NCBI RefSeq assembly: GCF_041929345.1
Contig: NZ_JBHFNQ010000256.1
Location: forward strand, 1 to 64,000
DNA: 64,000 bases
Source of the DNA: Floridanema aerugineum
Lineage (GTDB): Bacteria > Cyanobacteriota > Cyanobacteriia > Cyanobacteriales > Aerosakkonemataceae
Reading direction: 5' to 3'
Shown here: piece by piece, positions 52,258-59,676 of the stretch
Layout of the letters: each line of letters begins with the position of its first letter
Numbering within the stretch: position 1 is the stretch's first letter
Position numbers and translations under genes: made by a program
The notes under the pieces: model-generated
What the model was told of the DNA's origin: nothing
Seen by the model: the letters and a program-made list of their open reading frames with translations, nothing else
Database searches by the model: none

Positions 52258-52608
52258 ATGGATAGTTTCTATGATTTATTAAAAAAGATTGAAAAAAGAC
52301 CTGCCATGTATTTAGGCAGACATTCTATTTTCAGTCTTCAAGCATTTTTGGATGGATACTATTTTGCTAGGCGCGAACTTGGCGTACCTTTGACGGAACA
52401 GGAGGCTGAATTTCAAGAGTTTTTGCAATGGATACGTCAGAAATTTCAGGTGGAAACGGGACAATTATGGGCAAGTATTTTGCTTTTCCATTCCGCTGAT
52501 GAACGCAGTGCAGTCGATCGCTTTTTTAGGTTATTTGCAGAGTTTGTTAATCAGGAAAAAGTTAGAAAATTTGATGAGAAACGGGTTGAGAGTGGCAGGA
52601 TGTTGTGA
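52258..52608 (+). CDS. Probable immunity protein for the papain-fold toxin
   Basis: This 116-residue soluble protein starts at ATG 52258, 23 bases after the toxin fragment. It is not a named family to me, but 'FYDLLKKIEKRPAMYLGRHS' followed by 'FSLQAFLDGYYFARRELG' is a pattern I associate with immunity genes next to bacterial polymorphic toxins. An upstream in-frame start at 52162 would overlap the toxin gene and lacks a ribosome site. Position and length support an immunity role, unproven. Confidence 0.65.
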   Translation: MDSFYDLLKKIEKRPAMYLGRHSIFSLQAFLDGYYFARRELGVPLTEQEAEFQEFLQWIRQKFQVETGQLWASILLFHSADERSAVDRFFRLFAEFVNQEKVRKFDEKRVESGRML

Positions 52609-52643
52609 GATATCTAAAATAGCGATCGCACTCATTGAAAGAA

Positions 52644-52688
52644 GCGATCGCACTTGAAGAGAAACAGTCAGTAAACGGAAGAAATGCG
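52644..52688. repeat. 45-bp direct repeat, copy 2
   Basis: It begins GCGATCGCACTTGAAGAGAA and ends GTAAACGGAAGAAATGCG, matching copy 1 (50064-50108) at 42 of 45 positions. It is followed by 'TAGGCGTAGCCCGTCG', another common repeat piece. Confidence 0.85.
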
Positions 52689-52819
52689 TAGGCGTAGCCC
52701 GTCGTAAACATCGCTCAGGATACAATGATGAAGTAAGCGATCGCACAATTGCTATTGAACGGCTGGCAATAACCTTTGCAACACAACAAAGTTTATTGCC
52801 AGCTGCTCCAATAGGTTTG

Positions 52820-54337
52820 TTAGACAGGTGTAGGTGTAGGTATAGGCCCATTATGAGGCACAGGGGAAGGCGGATTAACTGGTGTGTCATCAGCCTGAAG
52901 CATCAAGTATCGATTGGGATAGTATTTAGCAACCCACATTTGCGCTAGCTGTGCGCGTGTGATGGATTTCAAGTAGAATTTAATCGGAACACCCAAATTA
53001 CCAGCAAGGGCTTTATTAACATAGTCTTCAAACGCTGTCATTAAGGTATCTGTATCCAGCAGTTTATTTTTTCTTTCGTCAATGGGGGCTAGTCCAGTTA
53101 CGACAGATTTGATCTCAGCATCGCGAATAGCCAACATTTGTCCACCAGTTCTAGCAGACTGAGCCCTCTCAGCTACAGAAGCCTGTTCGCTGTTAGTAGC
53201 ATTAGCTGCTACTGCCAATTTATCCATCATTTTTGCAGGATCAAAGTCAGCAAATTTTTGGACACCCATTTGGATCTCATTGGACTTAATAACAGGAATT
53301 GATCCCATCGTAATAATGCTTACAGTAGAGGTCAAAGACTGAGAGCTTAGTAAACTTTTCACATCGTTGGCAAAGGACGCATCTATTCCAAAACCACCAG
53401 ATGCACTAGCAAACCAGTTTCCAGTTTCCATCTGTGCCTGCAATGATGCTGCAACAGTACTCACATTCTGTTTTGATTGAGAACTTGACGATTTAAGAAC
53501 ATGAACCATGCCAATAAAACTGGAGCCATATGTGACACCTGACAACAGATGCAACTTTGCCTCATCTGTAGTACCTTCTTCCTTGGCGATAGTCTGAAAA
53601 TTTTTCACATCATCAATTTTAATTCTTTTGTCTTTTGGGATATCTCCTTCATCACAAAGAGAATTCCACGCTCTGATAGCCTTATCAACATCAAGCACAA
53701 AGGGAGCAAGAAGTGCAGCATCCTTATGGGTACAGGTTACTGTTATAATAAGCGTCCCTTCAAGATCATTTGTTGCTTTCTGGGTTGCCATCTGTGTGCC
53801 AACAGCAGTTGTTATATCTGCTGACCTTTTCGTCCCCAGGAAGCTGGTCATTGCGCTTACAAACGCTTTAGCCTGGTTGATTGTGATTTCAGCATTTTGC
53901 TTTTGTTGCTCAAACGAGAAATACTGTGCATTCATTCGTAACGAATCAGAAGAGAGAGGCATCTTCTTTATCTGTGTTTTATTATAGTCAATAGGGCTTT
54001 CGATACTAGTCGAAATAGCACCAATTGCACCTTTTTTCTCAGCTATTGTTTTCACGCTCTCAGCTCGTTTGGTTGCGTATACCTTGGCAGAGTCAAGAAC
54101 AGCCTTATCAGCCTCGACCCGTGCCTTGTCGAGGTCACTAGTATCAATACCAAGATTGATCATTTCAGAAATGGTCAAGTCAAGGCTTCTCCGTACCTCA
54201 ATGCTCGAATTCATGGCATTTTCCAATTCATCAATTGGTCGTTGCAACTCTGATATTTCAATAAGAGCTTTCATCTTTTTTTCAGGAACCAAGTTTCCTA
54301 GTGTTAATGATGGATCGTAAGGGATAGACTGTGGCAT
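52820..54337 (-). CDS. Unknown 505-residue protein with MACPF/CDC-like pattern
   Basis: I do not recognise a named family. Residues 1-170 are helical and charged with no signal peptide. From about 195 a beta-rich core appears: 'LEGTLIITVTCTHKDAALL' and 'KLHLLSGVTYGSSFIGMVHV', then a Ser-rich 'LKSSSSQSKQN', an amphipathic helix 'VSTVAASLQAQME', a glycine turn 'SASGGFGIDASFANDVKSLL' and 'STVSIITMGSIPVI'. A 'TYG...hydrophobic strand...helix cluster...strand with TMG' order resembles the membrane-insertion core of cholesterol-dependent cytolysins. The C-terminus is Pro-rich. No HIP1 octamer occurs in the gene, a weak hint of transfer. Pore formation is inference only. Confidence 0.75.
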   Translation of the reverse strand: MPQSIPYDPSLTLGNLVPEKKMKALIEISELQRPIDELENAMNSSIEVRRSLDLTISEMINLGIDTSDLDKARVEADKAVLDSAKVYATKRAESVKTIAEKKGAIGAISTSIESPIDYNKTQIKKMPLSSDSLRMNAQYFSFEQQKQNAEITINQAKAFVSAMTSFLGTKRSADITTAVGTQMATQKATNDLEGTLIITVTCTHKDAALLAPFVLDVDKAIRAWNSLCDEGDIPKDKRIKIDDVKNFQTIAKEEGTTDEAKLHLLSGVTYGSSFIGMVHVLKSSSSQSKQNVSTVAASLQAQMETGNWFASASGGFGIDASFANDVKSLLSSQSLTSTVSIITMGSIPVIKSNEIQMGVQKFADFDPAKMMDKLAVAANATNSEQASVAERAQSARTGGQMLAIRDAEIKSVVTGLAPIDERKNKLLDTDTLMTAFEDYVNKALAGNLGVPIKFYLKSITRAQLAQMWVAKYYPNRYLMLQADDTPVNPPSPVPHNGPIPTPTPV

Positions 54338-54774
54338 GGTTTTTATTAACCTCTTATGTAGGGCTTGCTGAAAAACTCATTGAACCTTGAATTTAATTTT
54401 GTTCTTTTAGCCTAGTTTTAACAACCGAAATTAAGTAACTTAGCAACTAATTTAATAATCTTCTATCTTCAAGCCTCAAATCATTCTAAAATCGTTATTA
54501 TGGACGTTATCTGGATCAACATCACGCTTTGTTTATTAAGTACCTGCACAAAATTATTTATACATCCGATTTCTGGTTTTCTATGTGTTTTAAAGGCTTC
54601 AGGTTAACCTAATGTGTAATTAGATCGATCGCACTCATTAACCAGTATCTCCAGAGCAGCGATCGACCTAAAAAAACAAAATCCCAAGCAACAAAAAAGT
54701 GCGATCGCCTTCCACATCTAAAGAAAGATCGATTGCCTACGGCACGCTGCGCGAACGCACTTTCATCATCCAAA
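54338..54774. other. 437-base intergenic region upstream of the putative pore-former gene
   Basis: It separates two minus-strand genes. 'AACAACCGAAATT' at 54420-54432 is repeated upstream of the amylase-like gene (56601-56613). The right half holds HIP1-like sites and 'GCCTACGGCACGCTGCGCGA' (54735-54754), a dispersed repeat. No gene is evident. Confidence 0.5.
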
Positions 54775-56487
54775 CTACAAACCACGCAAAATTACAAACT
54801 GCATTGGCTCAAGTTCGAGTTTTACAAATAACGAAGGATTGTTAGGATCGGGATGGCTTAAAATCGGAACCGTACCTTCTTTGCCGTAAAGGAATTTCAT
54901 TTCACCTCCCTTCTTTTGCAGGTTACTATCAACCATGACAAAATCTGCCCGATGTTCGGTAATCGATGTATTGTAGGCTATCAAAATCTCTTCGTAACCG
55001 AGAATTCGAGAAAATGCCAGGGTACAAGGGTGTCCTTGAGGTAAGCCAAAATCACGACCATTACCAGAAATTTCTCGGAAGTACATTCGACCAAACCGCA
55101 AAGGTTCTGTGTGTCGATAAATCTGCGCGATTTTGGCAATTTCTTGGTAAATATTGCATTGCTGATTTAGATAATTAACCTGGGGATTTTCTAAATCAAA
55201 CATCGCTTCCCGAATTAATTCATCATCATAACCTTCACCAGAAAAACCTTGCTCAGTTCCGTAGTAAATACAAGTCATTCCTATCGCACAAAGCAGATAA
55301 CCTATCCCTGCAATTACTTGTTTATCAGGTGCATCAGTGGCAAATCGCCGTTTGGGATTTGAGCCAATCTGATCGTGATTATCAACAAAAGTTACTCGAT
55401 ATCGTCCCAGTTCTCCTCGATTCAATGCTGAATTTCTGAGCGATTCATATCGATCAATTAAATCACTAGGCTTTTTTAGACCTTTAATAACATTTGGTAA
55501 AGTCCAGTAAAGGGGAAAATCTAGGACTGATGAAAGACCAAAATAAACGGTTCTATCACCTACTGTCGTAGCAGTATTAGCACCAATATAACGGTCTACT
55601 ATGGTATCTTGAGCAATTAATTCACCAAACAGGAAAAACCACTTTTTGCCCAAGCTGTAGGCATATTCTCGTACTGCCGAAGAAAAGCGAGATATCGCCA
55701 ATTCACCCATGTGTTTTACTGCATCCATGCGAAATCCGTCGATGTCTGCTTCTCGAATCCAGTAGCAGTGAGATTTGATCAAAATTTCTTGCAGTTCTCT
55801 ACCTGCTCGATCTTCATCATTATTGAAGTCTTTCAGTGACAAAAAATCACCGCGCTGACATTCAGGATAAGCATCCCAATTCCGAACTTGACCCCGGCGA
55901 TGATAATAATCTGGGTTTCTTAGTTCCTGGGGAATTGGTCGGTCTTGTTGTCGCCAATCTCCGAGAGGAAATTGCCAATCTTGGTAATAATAATAGTCTT
56001 GGTTATTAGGGTAATACCAGTTATCTCCTGAGTGATTGACAACGACATCGAGGAAAACTCGTATTCCTTTATCGTGGGCTGCATTTACTAAATCGATTAA
56101 ATCCTCTTTAGTACCAAAGCGGGGGTCTATATTTAGATAGTTTTGAATTGAATATCCGTGATATTTGTCCGAGTTTGGATTAGGAGCATCGTTGTTTTCA
56201 AAAATGGGACTTAACCAAATGGCGGTGCAGCCTAAGTTTTGAATGTAATCTAAGTGATTTTTAACTCCTTTGAGTTTGCCACCACAAAATTTTTTCAGTT
56301 GAGCTTGTTTTCCGCTACCAGTAGAACGAGAAGATGTATTAACGGGGATGCGGTTTAAATCATCGTGAAAGCGATCTACTAATAGGAAGTAAACGAACTC
56401 TTCTCGCCATTCCCGATCGCAATTCCAATAGCGTTTCCCAGGAATCGGACTTAAATCTATTTCTTTAATTGAAGTTGGATAATTCAT
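54775..56487 (-). CDS. GH13 alpha-amylase family glycoside hydrolase
   Basis: This 570-residue enzyme acts on alpha-1,4 glucans or related glucosides. No signal peptide is seen, so it is probably cytoplasmic and may act on glycogen or maltodextrins. The conserved regions are in order: I 'LDVVVNHSGD' (about 147), II 'GFRMDAVKHM' with nucleophile Asp255, III 'FLFGELIAQD' with acid/base Glu289 and IV 'FVDNHDQIG' with Asp372. A C-terminal beta domain follows. Exact specificity (amylase, glucosidase or trehalose-type) is not clear. The gene is monocistronic. Confidence 0.92.
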   Translation of the reverse strand: MNYPTSIKEIDLSPIPGKRYWNCDREWREEFVYFLLVDRFHDDLNRIPVNTSSRSTGSGKQAQLKKFCGGKLKGVKNHLDYIQNLGCTAIWLSPIFENNDAPNPNSDKYHGYSIQNYLNIDPRFGTKEDLIDLVNAAHDKGIRVFLDVVVNHSGDNWYYPNNQDYYYYQDWQFPLGDWRQQDRPIPQELRNPDYYHRRGQVRNWDAYPECQRGDFLSLKDFNNDEDRAGRELQEILIKSHCYWIREADIDGFRMDAVKHMGELAISRFSSAVREYAYSLGKKWFFLFGELIAQDTIVDRYIGANTATTVGDRTVYFGLSSVLDFPLYWTLPNVIKGLKKPSDLIDRYESLRNSALNRGELGRYRVTFVDNHDQIGSNPKRRFATDAPDKQVIAGIGYLLCAIGMTCIYYGTEQGFSGEGYDDELIREAMFDLENPQVNYLNQQCNIYQEIAKIAQIYRHTEPLRFGRMYFREISGNGRDFGLPQGHPCTLAFSRILGYEEILIAYNTSITEHRADFVMVDSNLQKKGGEMKFLYGKEGTVPILSHPDPNNPSLFVKLELEPMQFVILRGL

Positions 56488-57176
56488 GGTTTTATGAAAA
56501 AATTAAACTAATTCGATCGCACTCATCAAAAAAAAGCTAGTAAAATCCTGTTTTGAAAAGTTGCCTGCACCTGTCTAGTATGCAAATTCAGTTCGGTCTA
56601 AACAACCGAAATTTAGGAATTTAAGAACGAAGTTAAAGTCAGAAAAAGTTTCTTAACTACGGTAATAATGCGATCCAAACCAGAAGAATGAATCGATCCA
56701 GCATGAGTCTGCTAAAACAGAATAACGGAACTGTGGTCTTGATAGGCGATCGCACCCATTAAATCGCAACCACTTTGCCATTCTTTCCCTTAACTTCAGC
56801 CCTTCACAATACCGAAGTTAAGGAAAGTCCGTTAAATTACTTAACTTTACAAACAGAAAAAGGCGAGTAATATGGGAATAGGTAGGTAAATTCCCATATT
56901 CACACCTTGATCTCTGATTTGGTTTTAGTCTGAAGTAGGGCATCGCATCTGTGTTTCTACCCAGAGTTCTTTAAGAAATTTTTTGAATGGGTGCAATTTT
57001 TAAGATAACCACCTTTTTGAGTTGTAGATAACCTGGTAGATTTCGGCGCTTAAGCCATGTTTGCAGCGAAAAATGTAAGTTATCTCCTGTTTGCTAGCGC
57101 ATTTTAACTGATGCACTACAGACGAGCAATGTTGCCGATCGATAAAACATTCATTTATAAATTCAAGAGGTTTCCG
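56488..57176. other. 689-base intergenic region between divergent genes
   Basis: It contains the 13-base element 'AACAACCGAAATT' (56601-56613), a similar 'ACCGAAGTTAAGGAA' near 56810, and HIP1 sites. The promoters of the amylase-like and NB-ARC genes should lie here. A reverse-strand open frame at 57000-57227 overlaps the NB-ARC start and has no recognisable product, so I leave it out. Confidence 0.5.
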
Positions 57177-58598
57177 ATGATACTTCAAAAACGGGGCCGT
57201 AAACGTGGTGTAATCCTCACGCAACAAGGATTGCAGAAACTCGAAAATGCTAAATCCGAATCTGAAATGAATGATAATTTTGATAAACGTTATACCCGTG
57301 AAGCTTTAGGTTTTCGCACAGGTTTAGATCCAGACACTATAGCAAAGGTATTTGCCTTTGAAGTGGGAGTTGATAAAAAAACCCTCAAGTGCTGTTTCCA
57401 AACTTTTAACCTGCAACTTGAATCTGATGATTATCAGTTTGCCAAGCCAGATTTCGATTTTCAAATAGATAATAGAGAAATTCCAACTGCAAATTTGACA
57501 GTTCAAAATTGTGTAGATTGGGGTGAAGCTCCCGATGTCTCAGAGTTTTACGGGCGTACAGATGAACTGGCAACGCTTGAGCAATGGATTGTCAAAGATC
57601 GCTCTCGCCTAGTCACCCTCTTAGGTATGACAGGAATGGGTAAAACTTACTTATCGGTGAAGTTAGCTCAACAAATTCAGGATAACTTTGAGTTTGTGAT
57701 TTGTCGATCGCTCTTCCCAACTTCCCCACTCCACGATCTCCTCACAGACTTAATCGCCATCCTATCCAATGGCAAAGAAACTGAACTACCAGAATCATGC
57801 GATCGCCAAATTTCTCGACTGATTCATTATTTGCAACATCACCGTTGCTTACTGATTTTAGACGGCGCTGACAAAATTCTCCAAGACTGTATCCCAAAAA
57901 TGACCTGTCGAGACGGTATCTGTCTTCACCACCCAAATAAGGGCGGATACTGTCAGTTGTTGAGGAGAGTGGGGGAAGCGACTCATCAAAGTTGCTTAAT
58001 CTTAACTAGCCGAGTTAAATTACACCAAATTACCCCGCTGGAAGGTAAGACAAGACCTGTGCGGGTATTCCGTCTTCAGGGATTACAGGTAACAGACATT
58101 GAAAAACTTTTCCACACCAAAGGAAGTTTTAGCGGAACAAAAGATAACTGGAATCGCTTAGTCGAATTCTATGCCGGAAATCCTCTGGTTCTCAACCGAA
58201 TTGCTACAACAATTCAACAGTTATTTAATGGTAGCATCACTGAATTTTTAGATCAAAAAGTTACTGTTTTCGGTACAGTTCTCAACTATTTAGACCAAGA
58301 ATTTGAAAATTTGTCGGATACGGCTAAAGCCACAATTCAATGTATGGTAAAGCATTGGCAACCAATTTCTTTTTCCAAGTTGCGCTCCCAAATCGAATCT
58401 TCTGTTTCTTCCCAAACACTTCTGGAAACTTTGGAATTTTTACAAGGGCGATCGTGGATTGAAGCCAAAGCAGGTGTGTTTCATATCCAACCAATGTTGA
58501 TTGAATATGTTAAATCTTCTTTTGTGGAAGAGAAGAAGGGTAATTTTCAGGCGATCGCTTTTCTAGATCAAAAGCCTCAACATCAAGTAGCAAGCTAG
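57177..58598 (+). CDS. NB-ARC ATPase with N-terminal helix-turn-helix-like domain
   Basis: This STAND-type ATPase starts at ATG 57177 (473 residues) with AAGAGG upstream. The N-terminal region ('GRKRGVILTQQGLQKLENAK', 'GFRTGLDPDTIAKVFAFEVG') is the helical, HTH-like module found ahead of NB-ARC in many cyanobacterial proteins. The ATPase shows 'FYGRTDELATLEQWI', P-loop 'LLGMTGMGKTYLSVKLA', 'RCLLILDGAD' and a winged-helix part ending near 450. Most relatives continue into WD40 or TPR repeats that sense a signal, but this one stops. It may be a truncated sensor or a regulator. Confidence 0.88.
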   Translation: MILQKRGRKRGVILTQQGLQKLENAKSESEMNDNFDKRYTREALGFRTGLDPDTIAKVFAFEVGVDKKTLKCCFQTFNLQLESDDYQFAKPDFDFQIDNREIPTANLTVQNCVDWGEAPDVSEFYGRTDELATLEQWIVKDRSRLVTLLGMTGMGKTYLSVKLAQQIQDNFEFVICRSLFPTSPLHDLLTDLIAILSNGKETELPESCDRQISRLIHYLQHHRCLLILDGADKILQDCIPKMTCRDGICLHHPNKGGYCQLLRRVGEATHQSCLILTSRVKLHQITPLEGKTRPVRVFRLQGLQVTDIEKLFHTKGSFSGTKDNWNRLVEFYAGNPLVLNRIATTIQQLFNGSITEFLDQKVTVFGTVLNYLDQEFENLSDTAKATIQCMVKHWQPISFSKLRSQIESSVSSQTLLETLEFLQGRSWIEAKAGVFHIQPMLIEYVKSSFVEEKKGNFQAIAFLDQKPQHQVAS

Positions 58599-58692
58599 TT
58601 CTGGCAGAAATACAGCAATTTTCGGTTCAGTGTGTAGGCTGCGTCAGAACCTTATCATGTAATAACATTAAGCTAATTCAAATTTTTCAACC

Positions 58693-58917
58693 ATGAACTA
58701 CTCAGAAATCATTACCATTGAACCGGGAAAACGCAGCGGTCAACCTTGTATTCGGGGAATGCGAATCACCGTTTATGATGTCCTATCCTACCTCGCTTCT
58801 GGAATGACCTATCAAGAAATTCTCGAAGACTTTCCTTATCTGACTCAAGAAGATATTCTAGCTTGTCTTAGTTATGCAGCTGACCGTGAACGGCAAACCT
58901 TAATTGTGAAAACATGA
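58693..58917 (+). CDS. DUF433 family antitoxin
   Basis: This 74-residue HTH protein matches DUF433: 'IITIEPGKRSGQPCIRGMRI', 'TVYDVLSYLASGMTYQEILE' and 'DFPYLTQEDILACLSYAADR'. The family forms antitoxins with DUF5615 PIN-like toxins. The stop overlaps the ATG of the toxin gene (ATGA), so the two genes form one coupled module. Confidence 0.92.
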   Translation: MNYSEIITIEPGKRSGQPCIRGMRITVYDVLSYLASGMTYQEILEDFPYLTQEDILACLSYAADRERQTLIVKT

Positions 58918-59247
58918 AATTATTGTTTGACCACAACTTATCCCCTCGCTTAATCAATCGACTAGCCGATCTTTTCCCTAATTCCAGTCACCTCTTTATT
59001 GTTGGGACTTGACCAAGTACCAGACCAAGAAGTGTGGCAATATGCTCGCGATAACGACTATATAATTGTCACCAAAGACGCAGATTTTAACGAAATTGTA
59101 ATTCGGCGCGGTTTCCCGCCGAAAGTGATTTGGATGAGGCGGGGAAACTGTAGTACTGGAGATATTGAAACAATCTTGAGAACTAACTTTGTTGATATTC
59201 AAAACTTCAATCAAGACCAAAACTTAGGCATTTTTACCCTGTATTAA
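58914..59247 (+). pseudogene. DUF5615 PIN-like toxin gene, frameshifted
   Basis: From ATG 58914 the frame reads 'MKLLFDHNLSPRLINRLADL' and 'FPNSSHLFIVGT' and then stops. The continuation 'LDQVPDQEVWQYARDNDYII', 'VTKDADFNEIVIRRGFPPKV' is in another frame. Removing one G from the GGG at 59004-59006 would join the two as '...FIVGLDQ'. The full length would be near 110 residues, usual for DUF5615. It is an inactivated toxin, or an error in a short homopolymer. The antitoxin is intact. Confidence 0.8.
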
Positions 59248-59676
59248 ATGTTTTAGGAACTCGGTTTCAGGTGGGTACAAAGGCACAATTACCACTTGTC
59301 ACGATTTCATTACCTGTTGATCCCCAACCTCTTACCGCTTGATCCCTTATATTTCGCCTGGTAAAACCATAAACTTGGCAAAAATCTGTATACCAGTATA
59401 CCATAGAAGCAGAACTAGACAGCGATCCCAAAGAAATTACAAGAAAAATTACAAAAGATGGTTTTTTCATGCTGGTTTCTGTATCGATCGCTACACTAGG
59501 GCTATAAGGACGATCGATTTGCGATCGTTCTTTCAAATCAAGTTGTTAACAAAATAAGTAGGTATTTAGGATGTTTCCTAATAGTTAGGAAGCATTGACT
59601 AGGAGTTTTTTTGCCTAAAACCTGGGCAATTTTATCATTTACCAAAATTTTACTTGATTACCAAGAGGAACTACTC
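59248..59676. other. 428-base intergenic region with a possible small secreted-protein gene
   Basis: On the minus strand an open frame from ATG 59470 to 59267 would encode 67 residues with a signal-peptide-like start ('MKKPSFVIFLVISLGSLSSS'). Its ribosome site is weak and nothing similar is recognised, so it is not called as a gene. On the plus strand the zone from about 59550 holds the likely ppsA promoter. Confidence 0.35.

Noticed and set aside
57000..57227. Minus-strand open frame upstream of and overlapping the NB-ARC start
   Set aside because: No recognisable product or ribosome site, and it overlaps the well-supported gene.
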